From the NCBI GenBank assembly GCA_947175305.1, contig CAMWMO010000120.1:1-5970 (forward strand): DNA of 5,970 nucleotides, given 5' to 3'. Numbering within the stretch: the first letter of the stretch is position 1; each line of letters starts with the position of its first letter. The translations under genes and the position numbers were made by a program. This document shows, piece after piece, positions 1 to 5,970 of the stretch. The notes under the pieces are model-generated. The model saw nothing but the letters and a program-made list of their open reading frames with translations, did not search any database and was not told where the DNA came from. The stretch comes from an uncultured Lachnospiraceae bacterium. GTDB lineage: Bacteria; Bacillota; Clostridia; Lachnospirales; Lachnospiraceae.

Positions 1-34
1 GAAATTAGCTGCTTTGCAGCATGCGGTCGGCGCA

Positions 35-78
35 ATACTCACTGCAGATTTCATCAGCAGTGAGTATAACATACTTAC
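35..78 (+). repeat. Inverted/direct repeat cluster in kinase leader
   Basis: An 11-bp perfect inverted repeat has arms at 35-45 (ATACTCACTGC) and 57-67 (GCAGTGAGTAT), with an 11-nt loop. The distal 8 nt of the right arm (60-67) can instead pair with 71-78 (ATACTTAC) through a 3-nt loop at 68-70, using one G-U pair. The 8-mer ATACTCAC/ATACTTAC therefore occurs at 35 and 71 in direct orientation, 36 nt apart, with an inverted copy between them. No T-tract follows either hairpin, so a simple terminator is unlikely. It could be an operator with three half-sites or an RNA switch in the leader. A TATAAC resembling a -10 box lies at 65-70, but I see no convincing -35. The repeats are read directly; the role is inferred. 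Confidence 0.5.
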
Positions 79-110
79 AGATCGGATCGCAAGGACAAAT
101 TCTGATAGAT

Positions 111-118
111 AGGGAGAG
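111..118 (+). promoter_or_regulatory. Ribosome binding site setting the kinase start at 126
   Basis: AGGGAGAG sits 7 nt upstream of the ATG at 126. The same frame is open back to an ATG at 21, but that ATG has no purine-rich site, and the extra 35 residues would put polar sequence in front of the membrane anchor and run through the inverted repeat. The start at 126 gives a typical short basic N-terminus followed directly by a transmembrane segment. Confidence 0.8.
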
Positions 119-125
119 ATGTATA

Positions 126-3089
126 ATGGTGAAGAAGATAAAAAAACATCAACGGCTATTTCTAATTGGCTTGATCGTCATTTGCATGGGAATCATGGTA
201 CTCAGCATGGCTTACTATCTTGAAAAAATAGGGGACAGACTAAAGGACGATTCGATGCAGGACGTTATGGAAATAACAGTGCAGCAGAGGCAGGCTTTCG
301 AGAATTTTATCTCTGGAGACCGGGAACGGCTGCACAGCTATGCTGAATATTTTGCTGGGAGTGAAGGCATTACAAAAGAAGCTGTCCAGGAGCGGCTGAA
401 AATGTTCAAGGACGTGGATTCGGTCTATTCCGTCATTTGTCTGGAGGAAGGCTGGGCCTGCAGTAACGTTTATCAGGATATGATTCAGCTGGACGAGGAT
501 CAGCTGGATTTTTTCCGCAGCTTATCCAGTAGCGGGATCTGGGATAATTATATCGGCATTTTTACCGGTGTCCCAATGTTTGGCTACTATGAAACCTTCA
601 CTTTTCAAAATGGACACAGAGGCCTGGTCCAAAAAACCTATGAGCGTAGCAAGGTCCTGAAAACCTTTACCCTCTCGGTCTATGACGGCCAGGGATACGG
701 TTACATTTTGAATCCGAAAGGCGATATTCTGCTTCGGTCTGTTCTGATGAGCAGCAAACGTACTTATGATAATGTTTTTGTCGCGCTCTCAGATACCCAC
801 AGTCCCCAGGATGATATTGAAGCATTCAGGATGTCACTGGAGGCACAGGAGACGGGCAGCATCGTTTTCAGCGGAGATAGTGGCAGCTATATTTATACCT
901 TTGCCCCCATCGAAAACGCGGACGGCTGGTATATACTCTCCATCGTTCCGGTGGATGCCATTCAGAATGAGGCGAATGGTATACTGCTTGATTCCCAGAT
1001 GGCGGTGGGGTTCTTCGTCCTGATGCTGGTCATCTGCTCCGTGTTTGTTTTCCTGGTATGGCACACACAGAATGAGATCAAGGAGAGAGAACAGGAAACC
1101 GCTTACCAGTCACAGTTGTTTGATCTGTCTTTTACATATCTCTCTCAAAATACAGACGATGTGTACATGATATTTGACCATGATACGGAGAAACTGGAGT
1201 ACGTCAGCCCCAATCTGGAGCGGGTGCTGGGGATAATGCCAGAGGAGCTGGTCGATTATTTCCGGGCTACTGATATGGTTGCCGATACGGAGGGTACGAT
1301 CGCTTACTATACAAAGGTCAAAGCCCTGCGCCCTGGTGAGATAGCGGAGCCCAGGGATATGGAGCGGATCAATCCCAAAACCGGTGAGCATAAGTATTTT
1401 TTGGAAAGTGCTTACTGCGTTGACATTCAGGGCAGCAAAAAGCGGGTGTCCTATCTCTCTAACCGTACCAGGGAACGGAAGATCCAGAATGATCTTGCCG
1501 AAGCCCTGCACATGGCTCAGGCAGCCAACGAGGCAAAAAGTGCCTTCCTCAGCAGTGTCAGCCATGATATCCGCACCCCCATGAACGCGATCATTGGCTT
1601 TTTGGCGCTCATGCGGGACGAAGTGGATAATCCCGGTACCGTCATGGAATACAACAGGCGCATCGACGCTGCCAGCCAGCACCTGCTGGGGCTGATCAAC
1701 GATGTGCTGGATATGAACAAGATCGAGAGCGGCAGTACCACATTAAGCATTTCCGAGATGGATCTGGCTGATGTGATCAATGGGATCAACTCCATTATCC
1801 GACCACAGTCCAACGCAAGAAACCAGACCTTTGACATTTTTGCATCCCATATGGACTATGAACACCTGATGGGGGATAAAGTGCGGATCAACCAGGTCCT
1901 GATCAACCTGCTGTCCAACGCGGTGAAATACACCCCGGAAAACGGAGCCATCCAGTTATATGTGGAGGAATTGCCCCAGGTGGTAAAAGATTACAGCCGG
2001 GTCCGTTTCACGGTCAGCGATAATGGATTGGGGATGAGCGAAGACTATCTGAAGGTGATCTTTGACCCCTTCACCCGGGAGGAGACAAAGATTACCCACG
2101 AGATCCAGGGCACCGGTCTGGGTATGGCCATCACGAAAAGCCTGGTGGACCTGATGGGCGGCACTATCCAGGTAGAAAGTAAAGTTGGTGAGGGCAGCAC
2201 CTTTACTGTGGAGCTGGAGCTGCGCATACAGGAGCGAGAAGATGACCCACGCTTCTGGGCAGACCATAAAATCGTCCGAATGATTGTGGCGGACGATGAC
2301 GAGGAAGTCTGCCGCAATATTGTCAAAACTATGGGCAGAGTGGGTGTGGATACGAACTACGTCACTGATGGTGGGGCTGCCATCCAGATGATGCGGGAAG
2401 CGCGGGAGGCAGGCCAGCCTTATGACCTCATTCTGCTGGACTGGAAGATGCCAAATTTGAATGGTCTGGAGACTGCCCGGCTGATCCGGCAGAACTATCC
2501 GGATAAGATCCCCATTCTTTTACTCACCGCTTACGACTGGAGTGAGATTGAGAAAGAGGCCGAGGAGATTGGTGTGGATCATTTTATGTCCAAACCATTC
2601 TTTATGAGTACTTTTAAAGAGGTGATCAAGCGAATCACAGGCAGTCAGAAGAGCCTGAAGGTAATCCAGTCTGATGTTGTCCGTGATAAACATATTCTGG
2701 TGGTGGATGATATTGAGGCCAATCGGCTTATTTTGGTCAAGATCCTCAGCTCACTGGGAGCCGTCTGTGATTCCGCTGCCAATGGGCAGGAAGCCGTTGA
2801 CAAATTCAAAGGATCTAAACCGGGGGACTACGACCTGGTTTTGATGGATGTGCAGATGCCCGTAATGGACGGCTACACCGCCACCCGGACCATCCGCAGC
2901 AGCGCCCACCCCTCGGCTAAGTCAGTGCCTATCATCGCCATGACCGCCAACGCCTTTGTGGACGATGTACGGGAGGCTATCGAATCGGGCATGGACGCAC
3001 ACATTGCCAAACCTGTTCAGATCAATAATCTGAAAGCTACCATCCAGCAGGTGCTGGACAACAGGCTGAACGAAACAAAAAGAGATTGA
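126..3089 (+). CDS. Hybrid sensor histidine kinase, Cache-PAS-HisKA-HATPase-REC-REC
   Basis: A 987-residue inner-membrane kinase. A basic N-terminus leads into TM1 (about 11-31). An extracytoplasmic region (32-291) looks like a double Cache sensor: GYGYILNPKGD at 190-200 and DGWYILSIVP at 266-275 are typical Cache strands. TM2 is about 293-312. A PAS-like domain (about 335-445) and a helical linker follow. The H-box SHDIRTPMN carries phospho-acceptor His480. The ATPase domain has an N-box (NLLSNAVKYT, 594-603), G1 (DNGLGM, 632-637), an F-box (FDPFTRE) and G2 (GTGLG, 662-666). REC1 has acidic residues 723-725, Asp772, Thr801 and Lys823. REC2 has Asp861/862, Asp908, Thr940 and Lys962. Both receivers look competent. 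There is no HPt or DNA-binding domain, and no partner regulator in the window, so output must be through another protein. Cys105 and Cys112 could form an extracytoplasmic disulfide. The ligand cannot be predicted. The gene is richer in GC than its downstream neighbours. Confidence 0.95.
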   Translation: MVKKIKKHQRLFLIGLIVICMGIMVLSMAYYLEKIGDRLKDDSMQDVMEITVQQRQAFENFISGDRERLHSYAEYFAGSEGITKEAVQERLKMFKDVDSVYSVICLEEGWACSNVYQDMIQLDEDQLDFFRSLSSSGIWDNYIGIFTGVPMFGYYETFTFQNGHRGLVQKTYERSKVLKTFTLSVYDGQGYGYILNPKGDILLRSVLMSSKRTYDNVFVALSDTHSPQDDIEAFRMSLEAQETGSIVFSGDSGSYIYTFAPIENADGWYILSIVPVDAIQNEANGILLDSQMAVGFFVLMLVICSVFVFLVWHTQNEIKEREQETAYQSQLFDLSFTYLSQNTDDVYMIFDHDTEKLEYVSPNLERVLGIMPEELVDYFRATDMVADTEGTIAYYTKVKALRPGEIAEPRDMERINPKTGEHKYFLESAYCVDIQGSKKRVSYLSNRTRERKIQNDLAEALHMAQAANEAKSAFLSSVSHDIRTPMNAIIGFLALMRDEVDNPGTVMEYNRRIDAASQHLLGLINDVLDMNKIESGSTTLSISEMDLADVINGINSIIRPQSNARNQTFDIFASHMDYEHLMGDKVRINQVLINLLSNAVKYTPENGAIQLYVEELPQVVKDYSRVRFTVSDNGLGMSEDYLKVIFDPFTREETKITHEIQGTGLGMAITKSLVDLMGGTIQVESKVGEGSTFTVELELRIQEREDDPRFWADHKIVRMIVADDDEEVCRNIVKTMGRVGVDTNYVTDGGAAIQMMREAREAGQPYDLILLDWKMPNLNGLETARLIRQNYPDKIPILLLTAYDWSEIEKEAEEIGVDHFMSKPFFMSTFKEVIKRITGSQKSLKVIQSDVVRDKHILVVDDIEANRLILVKILSSLGAVCDSAANGQEAVDKFKGSKPGDYDLVLMDVQMPVMDGYTATRTIRSSAHPSAKSVPIIAMTANAFVDDVREAIESGMDAHIAKPVQINNLKATIQQVLDNRLNETKRD

Positions 3090-3110
3090 ACAGTCATGGA
3101 TTAGTTATGA

Positions 3111-3155
3111 TGTGTATTTCAGTGCAGGGGAGCTGCTGAAATACACACCCTGCAC
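3111..3155 (+). repeat. Interleaved inverted repeats after the kinase gene
   Basis: A 12-bp perfect stem pairs 3111-3122 (TGTGTATTTCAG) with 3136-3147 (CTGAAATACACA) around a 13-nt loop, beginning 21 nt after the kinase stop codon. A second 8-bp perfect pairing links 3122-3129 (GTGCAGGG, mostly in the loop of the first) with 3148-3155 (CCCTGCAC), immediately after the first stem. The order is A B A' B', a pseudoknot topology. There is no linker to cross the long first stem, so full formation of both is sterically unlikely and the two may be alternatives. Only a weak T-run (3164-3167) follows. It most likely acts as a 3'-end structure or weak terminator for the kinase mRNA. Confidence 0.55.
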
Positions 3156-3280
3156 AGAGATACTTTTATAAACATGAGCAGGCATTGGATCAATATGGTG
3201 GAGATAACATTGAATCTACTATTTTATCCGGTTTATTCAAAATAAAATTCAAGCGCCAGAGCTGGATTTTCTTTGATTGA
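3140..3280 (+). pseudogene. Doubtful gene remnant without a start codon
   Basis: One frame stays open for 47 codons between stops at 3137 and 3278. From about 3164 it reads like ordinary protein (LYKHEQALDQYGGDNIESTI, then a basic stretch ending in QSWIFFD). It has no ATG or GTG and no ribosome binding site, and its 5' part overlaps the inverted repeats. I do not recognise the family. A 47-codon open frame is not improbable by chance, so this is a weak call. It would be the 3' tail of a gene lost or displaced between the kinase and the phosphoesterase. Confidence 0.15.
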
Positions 3281-3310
3281 CTTGAGCAAAATATAATGAT
3301 AATATAAAAT
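3277..3310 (+). promoter_or_regulatory. Probable sigma-A promoter region of the phosphoesterase gene
   Basis: TTGACT (3277-3282) matches five of six -35 bases, and an overlapping TTGAGC lies at 3282-3287. The downstream stretch is very AT-rich and offers several -10 candidates. These are TAAAAT at 3305-3310 (17 nt from TTGAGC), TAATAT at 3300-3305 (17 nt from TTGACT), and a perfect TATAAT at 3292-3297, which is only 9 nt from TTGACT and so not paired with it. The exact pairing is uncertain, but the location about 35-65 nt upstream of the start codon fits a promoter well. Confidence 0.5.
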
Positions 3311-3342
3311 TGTAATTAAATTTTTATGAAAGGAGAAATTCT

Positions 3343-5004
3343 ATGCAGAAAAAAAGAACAAAACGAATCGCGCTATCATGTGCTGCACTACTCACGCTCT
3401 CATATGGAGGAACAGCGTTTGCGGCGGAAATGGATGTAACTCCCGCTGCATCTGTTACATCAGGGCTGCTCTATGAATTTACAGGTGTTGATGCAGGCAA
3501 GGCTGGTTATGCAGAGGGAACATTATACCTTTCTTCTCCCACGGATGCTACCTATCATTTGTACTGGAGCAACAATGCAGGCGCTCTCGGCGGCTATTAT
3601 CCGATAGCAACATTGACAGTCAGCGCAGGAAAAACAGAATCGTTTTCTTTGGGATACCATACGGCAATTCCAGCGGATGCGACAAAAGTTATTGCAGTGA
3701 ATGCATCTTCTGCAGAGTATCCGTCTGTATCAAATGCGGTGGCAGTTTTTGACATTCCTGCCAATAAGCAGCTTGGGTATACTTCCAATGAGGCGCTTTA
3801 CACATTTAATTCATTCTCCGATATTCATATTGATGAAGAGCATTTTGGAGATACTCCTGCGTATTGGTGGGAATATTCTGAGGCTCACTGGGCACAGGCG
3901 CTAAGCTACGCTGTAAATCTTGATGTTGACTTTATTGTTTCCTCTGGTGATCAGGTTACTAATGCCAAACTTGCGAATTTGGATAAAGAATGGAAAGCAT
4001 ATCAATTGATCTTGTCTCAGTCAGATTATGTCAACCCTATCTATGAAGCTGGCGGAAATCATGAAGTTCGTCAGGATGATGTGGTATCTTATGAGTTGCA
4101 GGCGTTTATAAATGCAAGCGGATTGGATGGTTCTATGACTACATTGGCGGCTGCAAAACCTTATTATTACATTACAGAACCTAAAACCGGAGACTTGTTT
4201 ATTTTTATGGCTCTGGAAGGCGGTTATCGTCCGGCTCAATATGATGAATTTACAGATGAGCAGCTTAACTGGGTAGAAAAATTATTAAAAGATAATTATG
4301 GGAAAGGCAAGAATATTTATATTGTTCAGCATGCGCTGATAAAAGGATATGGACCTGGCGATGATCTGGTTACACCATATTATGGCGGCGCCATTGACAG
4401 CAGCCTGCCCTCCGCACAGAGGTTTATCTCATTATTGGAAAAATATAAGGACGTTATATGGATTTCAGGGCACTCCCATGAGGCATTTGAACTGGGATAC
4501 AATTTTACAGACAACAATGGTATGGCGTGCAGTATGATTCACAATCCTTCGATAGGTAATCCAACACATGTTACAGATGGTTCGCTTGACTATACTTTTA
4601 ACGAAAATCTCTCACAGGGTTACTATGTGCAGGCATTTAAGTCAGCAATTATTTTTAATGGTGCTAACATATGCGACCAGAAAATTTATCCGGCTTACTC
4701 ATATATTATTGATGGAAATACTTTGCCTCAAAAGCAGGTTAGTAAGCCAGTAACACTCTATAAAGATGTAAAAGTTACAGAAGGCATGATGCGGTCTGTC
4801 ATTGCCAATACTAATACAGTTCTCGGGCTGTATTACGAATATAGTTCGTATGACCAGTATCAGGCATTAAAGAAATATTATTATCAGTATAAAAATGCAA
4901 ATTTTGCAGCAATGAATAATGAGGAACTTTTGACAGCTTACAGCAAGCTGCGATCCTCCATTTCAATATTGCATGAGTTAGTAAAGACCACACAAGGTTC
5001 TTAG
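3343..5004 (+). CDS. Secreted calcineurin-like metallophosphoesterase
   Basis: A 553-residue exported phosphoesterase. The ATG has a strong site, AAAGGAGA at 3329-3336. Residues 1-27 form a signal peptide: basic KKRTKR, a hydrophobic core, and AFA before a likely cut after 27 or 28. Residues about 36-150 look beta-rich, resembling the Ig-like domain that precedes the catalytic part in some secreted phosphoesterases. The catalytic domain carries the dinuclear-metal motifs in order: D160-x-H162, GD (D203), GNHE (N239, H240), H330 in IVQHAL, and GHSH (H377, H379). DxH rather than DxG, and GDQVT rather than GDxxY, argue against a true purple acid phosphatase. A Tyr/Lys-rich helical tail (about 465-553) follows. 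No LPxTG, SLH or lipobox is seen, so the protein is probably released or held by unknown contacts. The substrate (phosphomonoester, nucleotide or phosphodiester) cannot be told. Its AT-rich composition contrasts with the kinase. Confidence 0.92.
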   Translation: MQKKRTKRIALSCAALLTLSYGGTAFAAEMDVTPAASVTSGLLYEFTGVDAGKAGYAEGTLYLSSPTDATYHLYWSNNAGALGGYYPIATLTVSAGKTESFSLGYHTAIPADATKVIAVNASSAEYPSVSNAVAVFDIPANKQLGYTSNEALYTFNSFSDIHIDEEHFGDTPAYWWEYSEAHWAQALSYAVNLDVDFIVSSGDQVTNAKLANLDKEWKAYQLILSQSDYVNPIYEAGGNHEVRQDDVVSYELQAFINASGLDGSMTTLAAAKPYYYITEPKTGDLFIFMALEGGYRPAQYDEFTDEQLNWVEKLLKDNYGKGKNIYIVQHALIKGYGPGDDLVTPYYGGAIDSSLPSAQRFISLLEKYKDVIWISGHSHEAFELGYNFTDNNGMACSMIHNPSIGNPTHVTDGSLDYTFNENLSQGYYVQAFKSAIIFNGANICDQKIYPAYSYIIDGNTLPQKQVSKPVTLYKDVKVTEGMMRSVIANTNTVLGLYYEYSSYDQYQALKKYYYQYKNANFAAMNNEELLTAYSKLRSSISILHELVKTTQGS

Positions 5005-5010
5005 ATTTGC

Positions 5011-5048
5011 GTATGAAACGAGCAGGTTTTGACCTGCTCGTTTCATAC
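5011..5048. terminator. 17-bp perfect hairpin, likely bidirectional terminator
   Basis: GTATGAAACGAGCAGGT (5011-5027) and its exact complement (5032-5048) flank a TTTG loop, 6 nt after the phosphoesterase stop. The core CGAGCAGGT/ACCTGCTCG is preceded by AAA and followed by TTT, the symmetric pattern of terminators read from both sides. The T-run is only three bases before CAT, so termination may be partial. No gene faces it on the - strand within the window. Confidence 0.65.
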
Positions 5049-5106
5049 TGGTTTCAAGAAACACGTTCTGTTGCAAGTCAATCTGAAGTATGGTCGGAGT
5101 ATCATA

Positions 5107-5129
5107 AAAGGAAAGGGATGGAAAAGTGA
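5107..5129 (+). promoter_or_regulatory. Ribosome binding region with overlapping three-codon ORF
   Basis: Two purine-rich sites lie in tandem. AAAGGA (5107-5112) is 5 nt before an ATG at 5118 that encodes only Met-Glu-Lys and stops at TGA 5127-5129. AAAGGG (5112-5117) is 8 nt before the GTG at 5126 of the MgtC-family gene. The mini-ORF stop and the GTG overlap as GTGA. This spacing supports GTG 5126 as the start over the in-frame ATGs at 5144 and 5156, which lack good sites. Whether the mini-ORF is translated is unknown. Confidence 0.5.
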
Positions 5130-5866
5130 AAATATTTGGGCAAATGACAATTTTAATGGACAGAATGAATGCGAGTTTACCATTTGGTCTTGTTTTGGCA
5201 CTTTGCATTCGCATTCTTGTGGCTGGCATCTGCGGTGCATGGGTTGGGATTGAGCGTACCAGAAGATTCAAAGGTGCAGGAATTCGCACCCATGTGGTGG
5301 TTGCTTGTACCGCAGCGCTTATGATGATTGTGTCGAAATACGGATTTGCGGACTTGACAGATGCAGCCGGCAATTCGTTTGCAGGAGTCAGGGGAGCAGA
5401 TTCCGCAAGAATTGCCGCTCAGGTGGTGAGTGGTATTAGTTTTCTGGGGGCAGGCATCATTTTTAAAAATCGAACTTCCATTAAAGGATTGACAACAGCA
5501 GCCGGCGTATGGGCAACAGCAGGAATTGGGCTTGCAATTGGCAGTGGGATGTATTTTTTGGGAATTTTTCTGACAATTGCATTGGAGTTGTTTCACAATT
5601 TTTCTCATAAGTATGCGGGAGTAGACTATGTGACAATGGAGATGTTTATAATAGTGGAGGACTGCGAAGAGTTTGACCAGTGCCTGAAGACTCAGTTAAA
5701 AGAATGGAATGCACAGATTGCTTCCAGCAATATCGAGAAAAAGAATCATCAGATGAAATATCAGCTTATTATAAATTTGCCAAAGAGCATTGAGTTGGAG
5801 GATACGGTTCATTTTCTAAGGGAAAATTCAGTGGTACAGTCTTTTGAATGTCATTTTCCTACTTGA
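5126..5866 (+). CDS. MgtC/SapB-family membrane protein
   Basis: A 246-residue protein of the MgtC/SapB family. A short N-terminus precedes TM1 (about 19-41), which ends in the family motif GAWVGIERTRR, then GAGIRTH (50-56). Further membrane segments fall at about 57-72, 97-113, 121-140 and 142-158. The family signature is clear: D92-SARIAAQVVSGISFLGAG (92-110) and KGLTTAAGVWATAGIGLAIG (120-139). Residues about 166-246 form a soluble tail of mixed strands and helices, like the ACT-type domain of longer members. Family members are tied to growth at low Mg2+ and, in Salmonella MgtC, to ATP synthase and phosphate control. They are not proven transporters, so the role here is open. The gene stands alone, between a hairpin upstream and a terminator downstream. 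No magnesium riboswitch is recognisable in its 77-nt leader after the hairpin. Confidence 0.93.
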   Translation: MKIFGQMTILMDRMNASLPFGLVLALCIRILVAGICGAWVGIERTRRFKGAGIRTHVVVACTAALMMIVSKYGFADLTDAAGNSFAGVRGADSARIAAQVVSGISFLGAGIIFKNRTSIKGLTTAAGVWATAGIGLAIGSGMYFLGIFLTIALELFHNFSHKYAGVDYVTMEMFIIVEDCEEFDQCLKTQLKEWNAQIASSNIEKKNHQMKYQLIINLPKSIELEDTVHFLRENSVVQSFECHFPT

Positions 5867-5914
5867 AGAATGTGTTTACGGAAAGTGACAATACTTTTTA
5901 CAGGATAATGAAAA

Positions 5915-5943
5915 AGGAAGCAGCTATCTGGCTGCTTTTTATA
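5915..5943 (+). terminator. Intrinsic terminator of the MgtC-family gene
   Basis: AAGCAGC (5918-5924) pairs with GCTGCTT (5931-5937) around a 6-nt loop TATCTG. The stem can extend by two G-U pairs and one A-U pair to 5915/5940. A T-run covers 5936-5940 and is followed by ATAT, and an A-tract precedes the stem. It lies about 50 nt after the stop at 5866. I see nothing further to 5970. Confidence 0.85.
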
Positions 5944-5970
5944 TTGTTAAAAACTATAACCATCTAAAGG

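Overview
The window looks like chromosome of a low-to-mid GC Firmicute, most likely a gut Clostridium-type organism (Lachnospiraceae/Oscillospiraceae-like). This rests on the AGGAG-type ribosome binding sites, the Cache-PAS hybrid kinase architecture common in that group, a Gram-positive-type signal peptide, and U-tract terminators. The genus cannot be fixed from the sequence alone. Three complete protein genes lie on the + strand. No RNA gene, CRISPR array, transposase or phage gene is visible.

Layout: 1-125 is a leader with a compact set of repeated ATACT half-sites that can form two competing hairpins. 126-3089 encodes a 987-residue membrane hybrid histidine kinase (TM, Cache-like sensor, TM, PAS, HisKA, HATPase, REC, REC) with every catalytic box intact but no HPt or output domain. 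3090-3342 is an AT-rich spacer holding an interleaved inverted repeat just after the kinase stop, a doubtful coding remnant, and an AT-rich promoter region. 3343-5004 encodes a secreted calcineurin-like metallophosphoesterase with a complete metal-binding motif set. A 17-bp perfect hairpin follows at 5011-5048. 5126-5866 encodes an MgtC/SapB-family membrane protein that starts at GTG. It is closed by a good intrinsic terminator at 5915-5943.

Working together: the hairpins and separate leaders suggest three transcription units rather than one operon. The kinase is visibly richer in GC than the phosphoesterase (hand counts of 32/60 and 37/60 in two kinase blocks against 16/60 and 19/60 in two phosphoesterase blocks), so the genes may differ in origin. 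A secreted phosphoesterase beside an MgtC-family protein hints at a phosphate or divalent-metal theme, but that is inference from adjacency only. I see no clearly new system. The least explained parts are the two structured non-coding segments flanking the kinase gene.
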